33,989 bases of DNA from a virus: positions 1-33,989 of IMG/VR virus record IMGVR_UViG_3300007229_000030; one strand, given 5' to 3'. Below, piece by piece: positions 21,974 through 30,135 of this stretch. A model generated the notes under the pieces. That model saw nothing but the letters and a program-made list of their open reading frames with translations. It ran no database searches and was not told the DNA's origin. Each line of letters opens with the position of its first letter. Positions within the stretch are counted from its first letter, which is position 1. The translations under genes and the position numbers were made by a program.

Positions 21974-24168
21974 TGACTGATTATTACATTGCTAAAGATG
22001 GCCAAAATGGGACTGACAGAGGTACTGCTGAATCTCCAGCACGTACTGTTTCTTATGTCATAGAAACGCTTGGCGCTGGTACAGGTGATACGCTTTACTT
22101 TTTTGCTGGCACTTATAGTTCAGAGCTTGAGCGTGGCACAGAAAATGAAGTTATTTGTAATTTATCAAATAGAGTTATTAGGCTAAAAAAAGCTCCTCAA
22201 ACTTCTGGCGATGTAATTTTCAAACCAAGTAATATAACAAACTCAAGCGGTGAATATAAAGAGACTTTGATTGCATGGAGTTCTTTGAATAACAGCATTT
22301 CTGATGTTGATTTATTAGACGGTATAAAAATAACCTACACAGAAGGCCAGAATCGCAATGGCTATAAACCTTTGTTTTTCAGTCAAGGAACAAGGACAAA
22401 TACATTTAAAATAGGTTTTAAAAATTGTGTATTCGATTGGGATTATCCTGACGCACAAACTGATGGTGGCAACCCTTTGCCTTTCCAAGAAAATGTTGCA
22501 GGTTTTAATTTTGGAGATACTGTTTTACGTTATGTTTTTGATAATTGTGTTTTTTATTCAAAAAATTCTGCTGCAATTTACAATTCTTTTGTAAAAAACG
22601 ATTTTACAATACAAAATTGTGACTTCAATGTAGAGTTTGCTGACCCTTCAGAAACAGTACCAGAAAATATGACTCTCGATTATGTTGTAGGATTAAGTTC
22701 TTCAGCAACAGTAGATGATGATTCTAATTTGGTTTTTAGTAACAACAAAATTTCTGTCAGGCATGGTGCTCTAAGTGGAGGGGTATCTGTAATTAGTGCG
22801 CTCAATCTCACTAGCACAAAATTTCTTGGGAATAAGTTTTCTTTAAAAAAATATTCTGGTGCAGATGAGAATCAAGATATTAGTATGATTTACAATGTAG
22901 TTTCTCGGCCTGAAAAACTATTTTTAAATGCGATAATTGATGGCAACTCTTTCTACACTAATGCAAAAAGAGGTGTTTGCATATTCACTAAGGCTTCTGA
23001 CAGCAGTCTTTTAACAGAAAAAACAGTTAGAATTAAGAATAACATATTAACTTACGCAGATTCAGCGCCAAGTACTTCTGCGTATGGGGTAAAAGCTGAT
23101 TATCAACTTTGTGATATTTATAACAATGTTTTTAACAATGCTGCTGTGGCAATAAGATTTTATCGTACACCTGCTGGCGCAATGGTTACAAATAATAAAT
23201 TTTTAGGAATAAGTCATCCTAGTGGATCAAGTGCTTACTGTGTAACATTTCAACATTCTAAGAGTGCGTTAGTAGAGGAAAATGAATTTGAGTTTAATTT
23301 TGCTGATGGAGAAGGCAGTTACGCAATTAAAACAGCGCAAGAAGGCGGTGAATCATCTGATGGAATGATTGTTAAAAACAATAATTTTATTATTCAACAG
23401 CAGTTAAGCGCGAATGAAACAAGAATGTATTCTTTTAATTCAGGAACAGGTATACAACATAAAAATGGCGGCTCTGATGATTTAGGGCGTTCAGCTTGGT
23501 TTTTAAATAACACATATGAAAATATCAACTTGTTAAACAGTCCAAGCACTTTTGCAAGTATTGCGTATCAAACCGATTCAACTATAACTGCTGCGGATTG
23601 GAAAACTAATTTTGAGCCAACAGCAAATTATAACCCTCCTCAAATAACATTTGACCTGACAAGATCAGTTTCAAAGGCTCTGCGGAATAATAGAATTTCT
23701 GGCAAGAAAAAAGATTTTTATGTTAGCCCGCATTTTAGCGATGAGTTGATCACTAATGGTGGCTTTAGGTCTTTAAACAGAGTAAGCGGTGTTTTTGCTG
23801 AAGATATAAGTAGCTGGACAGCAAATGCGAATGCAACTTTAGATTACGATTCAACCTTTTTAGGGTTGAGAGTAACAAACACAGGTATTTATGGAAGGGC
23901 GTACCAACAGGTAACTTTAGTAGAAGGTGGCTTGTACAGAATTATCGCTGTTTGTGAGGAAGATGTTACTGGTAATGCCTTAGTGTTAATTGGATCGACT
24001 GCTGGCAATAATTTTCATTATCAAGGCTCTGCTGCGTTTTCCGAACTTCTCGTTGATGACACTTTTATAGCAAAAAGCACTACTGGTTATGTGCAGTTAC
24101 TTGCTCATAGCAGCACTACTGGCGCTTCTACAACTTGGTCTTACGTTTCACTAAGGCGAATAGGGTAA
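21973..24168 (+). CDS. beta-helix tailspike (pectate-lyase-like), possible depolymerase
   Basis: A 731-residue protein. Residues 1-60 carry the typical opening of parallel beta-helix enzymes (YYIAKDGQNGTDRGTAESPARTV, then GTGDTLYFFAGTY). Residues about 100-540 hold many turns with N-N and N-x-F patterns (FENNKISVRH-like, IKNNILTYA, VTNNKFLGI, VKNNNFII). Residues about 590-731 form a C-terminal beta-sandwich (NGGFRSLNRVSG, SSWTANANATLDYD, YVQLLAHSSTTGASTTWSYVSLRR) like carbohydrate-binding modules. Such proteins often cleave capsule or O-antigen. Catalytic residues cannot be assigned by eye. AGGTGG precedes the ATG, which overlaps the previous stop. Confidence 0.8.
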   Translation: MTDYYIAKDGQNGTDRGTAESPARTVSYVIETLGAGTGDTLYFFAGTYSSELERGTENEVICNLSNRVIRLKKAPQTSGDVIFKPSNITNSSGEYKETLIAWSSLNNSISDVDLLDGIKITYTEGQNRNGYKPLFFSQGTRTNTFKIGFKNCVFDWDYPDAQTDGGNPLPFQENVAGFNFGDTVLRYVFDNCVFYSKNSAAIYNSFVKNDFTIQNCDFNVEFADPSETVPENMTLDYVVGLSSSATVDDDSNLVFSNNKISVRHGALSGGVSVISALNLTSTKFLGNKFSLKKYSGADENQDISMIYNVVSRPEKLFLNAIIDGNSFYTNAKRGVCIFTKASDSSLLTEKTVRIKNNILTYADSAPSTSAYGVKADYQLCDIYNNVFNNAAVAIRFYRTPAGAMVTNNKFLGISHPSGSSAYCVTFQHSKSALVEENEFEFNFADGEGSYAIKTAQEGGESSDGMIVKNNNFIIQQQLSANETRMYSFNSGTGIQHKNGGSDDLGRSAWFLNNTYENINLLNSPSTFASIAYQTDSTITAADWKTNFEPTANYNPPQITFDLTRSVSKALRNNRISGKKKDFYVSPHFSDELITNGGFRSLNRVSGVFAEDISSWTANANATLDYDSTFLGLRVTNTGIYGRAYQQVTLVEGGLYRIIAVCEEDVTGNALVLIGSTAGNNFHYQGSAAFSELLVDDTFIAKSTTGYVQLLAHSSTTGASTTWSYVSLRRIG

Positions 24169-24198
24169 ATAATTTAATTTAAAAATAGGAAATTTAAC

Positions 24199-24567
24199 AT
24201 GACAGCAAGTTACATTAAAAAAGGGTTCAGTAAACAAACGTTAGTGCGTTACAAAGGTGATACGTACCCAGATTCATTTAGGCTTTGGTCAGACAATACT
24301 AAACAAACGCCACTTAATATTACATCGGATCATACCTTTGTAATGACAGTGGCGAGTAATTTAGAAGCAGGTACAGTACCTGCGTTTTCGGTAAATGGGC
24401 AAATTGTAGACCCAGGCACAAGCGGAGAAGTGGCTTTTGCACCTTCAGCAGCAAATACTAATTCGTCTGCTGCAGGGACGTATTATTACAATGTGTTAAT
24501 GGCCGCACCTAGCGGCGAGTTAACTATTGCTGCTGGTAAATACGTTATTGTAGAAGATATTGGTTAA
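24199..24567 (+). CDS. small beta-sandwich tail protein, 122 aa
   Basis: Reads YKGDTYPDSFRLWSDNTKQTPLNITSDHTFVMTVASN, a pattern seen at the start of phage baseplate upper proteins and similar tail proteins (a charged turn, then L-x-x-x-x-PLNIT and a strand FVMTV). It ends GTYYYNVLMAAPSGELTIAAGKYVIVED, a last strand pair. AGGAAA precedes the ATG. It is the last gene of the plus-strand receptor-binding block; the convergent minus gene ends 15 bases on, and no hairpin terminator with a T-run is visible between. Confidence 0.6.
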   Translation: MTASYIKKGFSKQTLVRYKGDTYPDSFRLWSDNTKQTPLNITSDHTFVMTVASNLEAGTVPAFSVNGQIVDPGTSGEVAFAPSAANTNSSAAGTYYYNVLMAAPSGELTIAAGKYVIVEDIG

Positions 24568-24582
24568 AACGCTGTTATTAAA

Positions 24583-24960
24583 CTATTCCAATTTTGTAGG
24601 TTGGGGCAAGTTTATTTTTTCTTCAGGCAGACTTAATAAATACTGCAATACATCGTCTGAAAAAGATCTAACATCTTTTGAAGGATGAACTTGTTTTAAT
24701 AATTCAGCTTCTTTTATTAAATACTGACGCGTGGTCAAAGGTTCTTCATCTTCTTTAACGTATGAAGAATCAAGCGTTTCTTCGTAAGCATTTAAAGCGG
24801 CTTCTACTTTTTCAATAGCGTAGCCATAAGCAAATCCTGCATCAGGATGAAATAAGCTTTCTGAATTGTCATTACTGTATCTAAATTGTTTAGCAGATTG
24901 CTTAACTTTCCGTTTAAGTACAGTAAAGGGGTGCGGAGAAACAAAATTCATTAGAGCCAT
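24583..24960 (-). CDS. hypothetical protein, 125 aa, helical
   Basis: Mostly helical and charged, with a basic N-terminal third (FTVLKRKVKQSAKQFRYS) and acidic middle (KEDEEPLTTRQYLIKEAELLKQ), ending SLPEEKINLPQPTKLE. No family recognised. The start at 24960 is chosen because GGGAGG lies six bases before that ATG; the upstream in-frame ATG at 24999 has none. It is a single minus-strand gene convergent with the fibre block and separated by 160 bases from the next minus gene, whose downstream region holds a 14-bp inverted repeat. Its transcription unit is not clear. Confidence 0.55.
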   Translation of the reverse strand: MALMNFVSPHPFTVLKRKVKQSAKQFRYSNDNSESLFHPDAGFAYGYAIEKVEAALNAYEETLDSSYVKEDEEPLTTRQYLIKEAELLKQVHPSKDVRSFSDDVLQYLLSLPEEKINLPQPTKLE

Positions 24961-25066
24961 TGGGAACCTCCCTATTAGTCCATAGATAATGAAACTCAAT
25001 TATGCGTATGGAGTGTAAAAAAGATAGAGGTAAACAATAAACAGTTAAAAATGTTTAGTTATATAA

Positions 25067-25114
25067 AATAGCGTTTTTTAGTGGACTTAGTTAAAACTCA
25101 TAAAAAACGCTATT
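25067..25114. terminator. 14-bp inverted repeat, possible bidirectional terminator
   Basis: AATAGCGTTTTTTA (25067-25080) pairs perfectly with TAAAAAACGCTATT (25101-25114) across a 20-base loop. It begins eight bases past the stop of the 73-residue gene on the minus strand. The arms contain T6/A6 tracts, so a transcript from either side could fold and release. The long loop and lack of a T-run after the stem make it a poor classical terminator; it may instead be a protein-binding site. Confidence 0.45.
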
Positions 25115-25121
25115 AATTCAA

Positions 25122-25343
25122 TTAAATAAGCGTTCTAGTAGAAGATCGCATCAGAGCACGAATAGTTTGATCAAGGCACTGGGCGGCATAAAATGCTTCT
25201 TTTTCACAAAAAGTTATTGTGTTCCCTGGCAATCCCCAAGCTATTTGGCCTGTTTCAGTTAGTACGGAAGGCACTTCACCAAAACCGTGGATGATATTAC
25301 TACTTTTTCTTGCTTCACTTTTTGGAACAATGGCAGTAGCCAT
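25122..25343 (-). CDS. hypothetical protein, 73 aa, own promoter
   Basis: A small soluble protein (starting MATAIVPKSEARKSSNIIHGFGE, ending ALMRSSTRTLI) with one Cys-containing helix (KEAFYAAQCLDQTIRAL). Not recognised, and no HTH is visible. The start is fixed by AGGAG seven bases before the ATG at 25343. It stands apart from the polymerase operon: a good sigma-70-type promoter and a perfect 13-bp inverted repeat precede it and an inverted repeat follows. A single regulated gene outside the operon suggests separate timing, possibly in lysogens, but that is inference. Confidence 0.55.
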   Translation of the reverse strand: MATAIVPKSEARKSSNIIHGFGEVPSVLTETGQIAWGLPGNTITFCEKEAFYAAQCLDQTIRALMRSSTRTLI

Positions 25344-25364
25344 AAACACTCCTATGTAGTTCAA

Positions 25365-25396
25365 CAAACAAGTACAGAAATGGCTGTACTTGTTTG
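25365..25396. promoter_or_regulatory. perfect 13-bp inverted repeat at a predicted transcription start
   Basis: CAAACAAGTACAG (25365-25377), spacer of six bases, CTGTACTTGTTTG (25384-25396). On the minus strand it starts four bases after the -10 of the promoter at 25400-25427 and thus overlaps the expected start site, where it could be an operator for a dimeric repressor or a 5'-UTR hairpin. The spacing of CTGT and ACAG is reversed from a LexA box, so LexA is unlikely. Confidence 0.55.
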
Positions 25397-25399
25397 CAG

Positions 25400-25427
25400 A
25401 GTATACATAAAAGACGTTCAAAATCAA
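25400..25427 (-). promoter_or_regulatory. sigma-70-type promoter for the 73-residue gene
   Basis: On the minus strand TTGATT (25422-25427), 16-base spacer, TATACT (25400-25405). Both hexamers are one or two bases from consensus. Transcription would start near 25393, within the inverted repeat, and run into the gene at 25343. Confidence 0.5.
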
Positions 25428-25466
25428 GGACTTAGGTAATATTTGTACAAAATTTGTGATTAATAT

Positions 25467-25655
25467 TTACTCATTAGGTTTTTGCTCTTTTGTGGTGTTT
25501 AAAAATGCTTTTCTTAATTGAGACTCTGTAATTTTTAGCATGTGAGCAGCAAAAAATGTTGTTTTTGCAATAACTTTAGGATCACTCAAATCTTTACCTT
25601 CAACAAATTTTAAAAAAGCTTCACGTTGGGTTTTACTCATTTCGCTTTTAGACAT
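25467..25655 (-). CDS. hypothetical protein, 62 aa, coupled to DNA polymerase
   Basis: A small helical protein (KTQREAFLKFVEGKDLSDPK, FFAAHMLKITESQLRKAFLNTT) with a possible helix-turn-helix-like pattern in the last 25 residues, too short to be sure. It overlaps the polymerase gene by 19 bases and has AAGGAA before the ATG. It is the last gene of the rightmost operon. A polymerase-associated or DNA-binding role is possible but no motif proves it. Confidence 0.55.
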   Translation of the reverse strand: MSKSEMSKTQREAFLKFVEGKDLSDPKVIAKTTFFAAHMLKITESQLRKAFLNTTKEQKPNE

Positions 25656-28255
25656 ATAGCTTCCTTGTGTAAATTGACTGTATTAAGTATTTGTTGAGTA
25701 GACGCGTAATTAGGCAACACTACTTCATCTGCCCAAGTAGGGTGAAAAATAGACAATTCAGCGCCTAGTTTGACAGTGTCATGGTGAAGTTCAGGCAAAT
25801 CTTGCCATTGCATGGATTTAATTAACTCTTTGTTTACCCAGTGAACGACGGAAATGTCGTCTTTAATCACTAAGTAAATAGCGTCATGAATCATAGCAAT
25901 GGGCAAAATATCGGTAGCATACGGAGATGCCCAGACTTTTTGCATAAATTCATTACATGCACGGTTGTTTAACAAACCATAACTTTGGCCTAGGGCGTTA
26001 CCTGCGGTCCTTCCTTCGGCTTCTGCTATAAAAGGCGTATTGTTACGGCCTCTAAGCGTTTGGCCTAGCAGGGGCGTGCGTACGCGCAACCCAAAGGCAA
26101 CGGTGACATAACCATCGGTGCTTGCTTGAATTAATTTTTGATTTACCCATTCTATTGAGGCGGCGTATAAATCTTTAAAACGCGCTTCAACGCTTTTAGA
26201 TTTCTCTTTTGTCCAACCTAGCCTGTTCATTAACGTTATCCACATGCCTTGGTACGTTAGGGCAAATGTAGGCGCTTTACTGTCTTGGCGGACTTCAGGG
26301 AATTTTTTAGCAATAGAATTAATAGACGCTACTGTGTCAACAATGCCAGGTAGCCGGTCAGGAAAGTAACTGAAAGCCCTAAGACAATGGCCGTCATATC
26401 CTTCGGTGTAGACTTTTAGCTTGTTAGGATCTCTAGTAGTAAGTGCAGATATGTAATCTTCTAAAGAATTAAAATCTGCACCTGCCATTACAAAGCCTTT
26501 AGGCGCTATAAAGCAGCTTTTAATAAGCTTACCGTACTTTGAACCTGAAGGCATGTTTTGTAAATTAGGCCCTGACGAGCTTAATCGGCCAGATACTGTG
26601 CCACCTAAATTAAAATTGCCATGAATGTAAACAATTTCTGTGCCATGGCTAATGCCTTTTTCAAAAATAGGAATAAACGTGGTAAGTATCTTTGATACTT
26701 GAGCTAAATTGATTAAAGCAGTTAATATTTCTTTGTACGCAACATTAGTTGTGTGGTTTATTAGCTTGTTAAGCGTTTTAGCTCCTGTAGCTGGTTGTTT
26801 AGTCTTAGTAAGATCTATTACGGGCAGTTCCATAGCCTCATAAAGCAATTTTTGCAATTGCGGCGGACTGTTGGGGTTAAAAACATGGTGTTCAAACGCT
26901 GTAATAGGGTGTTGTTTAACTTTTAATTTAGCATTTGCTGCAATCATTGCGTCTTTTTGCAAACGTTTATTAAAGTTTTTTATAAAAGGTGTGTTTAACG
27001 CATCTAAGTTTGTATTTTCTATTGCTAATAGTTCTGTTTTAACTTCCGGTACACGTACAGGGTTCAGTGGCATACCCGTCAGCTCCATTTGAATAATGGT
27101 TTTCTGACTAGGCATAAACAATTTAGTGTACAAATCAAGCTGCTGATCTTTTACCATTTTGGGGTAAAATTTGTTATAGACGTAATTAGTACATAAACCG
27201 TCAATTACGTTATATTTCAATAACTTAGGCAAAGGAATACGGCAAACATCAGTAATGTTGTCTCCCATACCCCAATCACCTGCAAACTCATGTGCGAGTT
27301 CTTTAAGAGACAAATGATTGCCTGCAGTGCTGTTAGTGGCTAAATACGCAATGACTTTAGTATCGTCAAACGATTTTGTAACAATATGTAAGCCTTCTAA
27401 TAATCCTGCAGTATCGCTTAAATTTTTCATCCACAAAGTTGCTATACAAATTTTTAAGTCAAAAGAACAATTGTGCCAACGCAATCTACCTGTGTAAGAA
27501 ATAAGGAATGCTTTAATAAGTGCTCTTACTTCTGGGTTAGGAAGGTATTGTCCGTGCATTCCGTCTACTGGCTCAGGCAGCTCTTGGTAATCACATGCAA
27601 AAGCAATGCCTTCGTGTTCTGACCAGCAAAAAGTGATAGTGGCAATGCCTGCTTTATCGTGTTTCAACGAAAAGGTTTCAATGTCGCACGCTAATTCTGG
27701 AAAGTCAGCTAAAGCATGTAAAGCTGTTTTTATTTCTGTAACAGTTTTAGGGTATTCAGCTGAATGTATTACGTTTTTGCCAGGTTCTGAGTAACTGCCT
27801 TTAATTACTTTATAAAAAGTATTAAGAGTTAAATCCATTTTAGATTGGTTTGCAGGATTAAATAAAATAGTTTTATAGTTAATGCCTAATACAATAGTAA
27901 AGTTTTCATAATCTTTGATTTTGCATGGGTATTTATAACCTAAGCACGGTTCTGTTTTAGCATTTTTGGTTAAAGCTTTAAAGTAATTGGCATCAGTACA
28001 TAAAATGTTTTTTACACCTATTTCTGCCATAGATGGTAAAAGTTCTTCAACTAAATATTCTTTCATAAGTGCAGCAGAAGCTTTGTTGTTTTTGTCATAT
28101 TTGAGTGAATAAACAATAATATTGTCTTCTTGCAAACCAAGTTCAATTAAAGGGTTAATGTAAGTTTTGTTGATTGTATTAGTATTAAATGCGCTTTCTT
28201 TGATTAATACTGCCGTAGGGTAAGTGTCAGATTGGGTGTAAATAATGTGCCGCAT
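25637..28255 (-). CDS. family A DNA polymerase with 3'-5' exonuclease (N4 gp39 type)
   Basis: An 872-residue replicative polymerase. Exonuclease: ExoI D191/E193 (ACDIETF), ExoII near 261-266 (HNCSFD), ExoIII around D298 (DDTKVIAYLA) with a later YNVID. Polymerase: TVSGRLSSSGPNLQNMPS at 553-570, motif A D594 (AGADFNSLEDYI), motif B R656, K660 and Y668 (RQDSKAPTFALTYQG), motif C H790/D791 (MIHDAIY). Motif C has Ala where most family A enzymes have Glu (HDE). Size and lack of a 5'-3' exonuclease domain agree with N4-like replicases. The upstream 12-base gap and tight packing put it in the right-hand operon with the RecD-like helicase. The ATG follows a GTGAG site. Confidence 0.95.
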   Translation of the reverse strand: MRHIIYTQSDTYPTAVLIKESAFNTNTINKTYINPLIELGLQEDNIIVYSLKYDKNNKASAALMKEYLVEELLPSMAEIGVKNILCTDANYFKALTKNAKTEPCLGYKYPCKIKDYENFTIVLGINYKTILFNPANQSKMDLTLNTFYKVIKGSYSEPGKNVIHSAEYPKTVTEIKTALHALADFPELACDIETFSLKHDKAGIATITFCWSEHEGIAFACDYQELPEPVDGMHGQYLPNPEVRALIKAFLISYTGRLRWHNCSFDLKICIATLWMKNLSDTAGLLEGLHIVTKSFDDTKVIAYLATNSTAGNHLSLKELAHEFAGDWGMGDNITDVCRIPLPKLLKYNVIDGLCTNYVYNKFYPKMVKDQQLDLYTKLFMPSQKTIIQMELTGMPLNPVRVPEVKTELLAIENTNLDALNTPFIKNFNKRLQKDAMIAANAKLKVKQHPITAFEHHVFNPNSPPQLQKLLYEAMELPVIDLTKTKQPATGAKTLNKLINHTTNVAYKEILTALINLAQVSKILTTFIPIFEKGISHGTEIVYIHGNFNLGGTVSGRLSSSGPNLQNMPSGSKYGKLIKSCFIAPKGFVMAGADFNSLEDYISALTTRDPNKLKVYTEGYDGHCLRAFSYFPDRLPGIVDTVASINSIAKKFPEVRQDSKAPTFALTYQGMWITLMNRLGWTKEKSKSVEARFKDLYAASIEWVNQKLIQASTDGYVTVAFGLRVRTPLLGQTLRGRNNTPFIAEAEGRTAGNALGQSYGLLNNRACNEFMQKVWASPYATDILPIAMIHDAIYLVIKDDISVVHWVNKELIKSMQWQDLPELHHDTVKLGAELSIFHPTWADEVVLPNYASTQQILNTVNLHKEAICLKAK

Positions 28256-28267
28256 TGTTTACTCACT

Positions 28268-28867
28268 TTATGAAGTGTAAAAAAGATTTTCAGTTAATAT
28301 TTTTTTAATTAACAATATAGAAGAATGGTTTTTTTCTATAAAAGCATTTAAATTTTTTTCACTATCGTCCATATCTTGATCGGGATAGCAAAGATGCGTC
28401 AAAGCATAAAATTTAAATTCTTTAATTTTTTTTAACAACATTTCAGGAATTAAAATATCTAGTTCTTTTTGTGTTGTAGCTCTGCTTAATACAGAAGTTA
28501 AGTAATTAGAAACTTTAGTTACTTCAGCTTTATTTTCTCTTTTTAATTCTGCTAAATACTCATCCATTTCAGAATGAAGTGTTTTGTCTAGTTGTTTTGA
28601 AATGCTTGAGTCATTTAAAGAAGTATAAGATTTTCCTTTGTATACAAAATTAGCGCTTATGTTTTTTGCTTTATGAGCTGCTTTTATACTGTTTAAAAGG
28701 GATGTTTGATAATTAATGCGTGGTAAAAACAGTGCATCTAGCATACATGTGTGCATTATTTTTTTTGAAAAAAAGTAACTTTGTTTTTCTTTCTTATCTA
28801 AAAGCACTGAACCTAATTGATCAATAGCATGAGCTGGCTGGCGTTGGAGAATGTTTTCGTGAATCAT
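28268..28867 (-). CDS. hypothetical protein between helicase and DNA polymerase genes, 199 aa
   Basis: A helical, Lys-rich protein (KKIMHTCMLDALFLPRI, EMDEYLAELKRENKAEVTKVSNYL, IPEMLLKKIKEFKFYALTHLC) with no signal peptide or transmembrane segment and no motif that I recognise. It starts in an ATGA overlap with the helicase gene and ends 12 bases before the polymerase ATG, so it is co-translated with replication proteins. In N4 the interval between gp37 and gp39 also holds one gene of unknown function, and this probably corresponds. A replication accessory role is inference from position only. Confidence 0.65.
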   Translation of the reverse strand: MIHENILQRQPAHAIDQLGSVLLDKKEKQSYFFSKKIMHTCMLDALFLPRINYQTSLLNSIKAAHKAKNISANFVYKGKSYTSLNDSSISKQLDKTLHSEMDEYLAELKRENKAEVTKVSNYLTSVLSRATTQKELDILIPEMLLKKIKEFKFYALTHLCYPDQDMDDSEKNLNAFIEKNHSSILLIKKILTENLFYTS

Positions 28868-30129
28868 ACAATGTCTCCTTTAAAATAAACTGTTTCAGCT
28901 GCACGGCTAACAGCTACGTACAACATTCTCGCTAATTGATTTGGATTTCTGCAGCGGCTAACGTCATCTAAATCAATAAAAACTGATTTGTATGTTGAAC
29001 CTTGCGCTTTATTAATAGTGCAAGCATAAGCTGCTCGAAGGTCAATCCAGGTTTTATTAATGTTTTCGATTACGTTAGTTTCTTGATTCTTTCGTGCTGC
29101 AGCAACACGTTTTTGTTTGGCGTCTAAATCTAATGGCATAAATTGAGAATACTGGTCAATAGTAGTAATCCAATGGCCATTTACGCCATATTCTATTCCT
29201 GAATGAATAGAGCTTATTTGTACTGATTCGCCTGTTTTTAAATCTCTCATATGATTGCGAGGAAAATATTCGTTAACAATAGCGTAATCTCCTGCTTGGA
29301 AATTAGCGTTACCACTAATGTGTTGACTAACTAATTGGTTATATTTAATTACAGTTGAATTTGTCCATGCTAATATTTTAGAATCTTTTTGTGCCCAATC
29401 TGATCGCGCAAATTCTTGACTAATTTTTTGTTCAAATGCATTAGTATCAAGGTGGTGAATGATTTTTTGATCTGGCGTAAAAGAAAAAAAATCTTCGCCA
29501 TTTACAACATTTCTAAAAGAAGTAGATAATGCAATAATAGGATTACCTTCTGCTTGTCGCATAATCTTTTTAAGTTTGACTTGCGGACAATGTTGGCTAA
29601 ATGCAGGCGATCTTACGTGGCTTACTGGAGTGAGTTGCGATGGATCACCCACAAAAATTACTTTTGTTGTAGAAGTCAATGCTGTAATTTTATGTAAAAG
29701 ATCATCACTTATATAACTTGCTTCATCTATTACTAACACTGTATTTGCTGGACAATGCTTAGCGTTTGTTGCACTTAAGCTAGTTTTATTTGAGTAATAA
29801 TTTTTTTTAACACGCAAACTTAAAAAAGAATGTATTGTTGGAACTTCTTGATTAATGATAAGAGACAGCGCTTCACAAGCTTTATTAGTTGTAGCGGTAA
29901 ACTGTATTTCTGGTTTGTTGTGCTCAGATACAATTCCAGCAATTAAGTTTTTTGTTTTCATAATGCTGTCAAAATTGGCCAACAAATTTGCCATAAGAGT
30001 TGATTTGCCTGTGCCTGCATAGCCGGCCAAAACAAATTTGTTATCTGTTGTACTTAAAAGAAATGCAGTAATAGCGTCGTAAGCGTTTTGTTGATCGGAA
30101 GTTAAAACATACGGTGAAGGTGACGACAT
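28864..30129 (-). CDS. RecD/Dda-like SF1B DNA helicase (N4 gp37 type)
   Basis: A 421-residue helicase. Walker A GYAGTGKST at residues 36-44, motif Ia-like TATTNKACEAL near 78-88, Walker B VIDEAS at 133-138, motif III IFVGDPSQLTPV at 158-169, motif IV-like MRQAEGNPI at 190-198, and late motifs AYACTINKAQGSTY and ARMLYVAVSRA (V and VI) in the last 60 residues. These are all the standard SF1B motifs in order. Such enzymes unwind DNA 5' to 3' at phage forks. The stop overlaps the next start (ATGA), and six bases separate it from the VWA gene upstream. Confidence 0.9.
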   Translation of the reverse strand: MSSPSPYVLTSDQQNAYDAITAFLLSTTDNKFVLAGYAGTGKSTLMANLLANFDSIMKTKNLIAGIVSEHNKPEIQFTATTNKACEALSLIINQEVPTIHSFLSLRVKKNYYSNKTSLSATNAKHCPANTVLVIDEASYISDDLLHKITALTSTTKVIFVGDPSQLTPVSHVRSPAFSQHCPQVKLKKIMRQAEGNPIIALSTSFRNVVNGEDFFSFTPDQKIIHHLDTNAFEQKISQEFARSDWAQKDSKILAWTNSTVIKYNQLVSQHISGNANFQAGDYAIVNEYFPRNHMRDLKTGESVQISSIHSGIEYGVNGHWITTIDQYSQFMPLDLDAKQKRVAAARKNQETNVIENINKTWIDLRAAYACTINKAQGSTYKSVFIDLDDVSRCRNPNQLARMLYVAVSRAAETVYFKGDIV

Positions 30130-30135
30130 TAGGTA

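Noticed and set aside
25365-25396. LexA (SOS) box at the inverted repeat
   Set aside because: The arrangement is ACAG-N6-CTGT, not CTGT-N8-ACAG.
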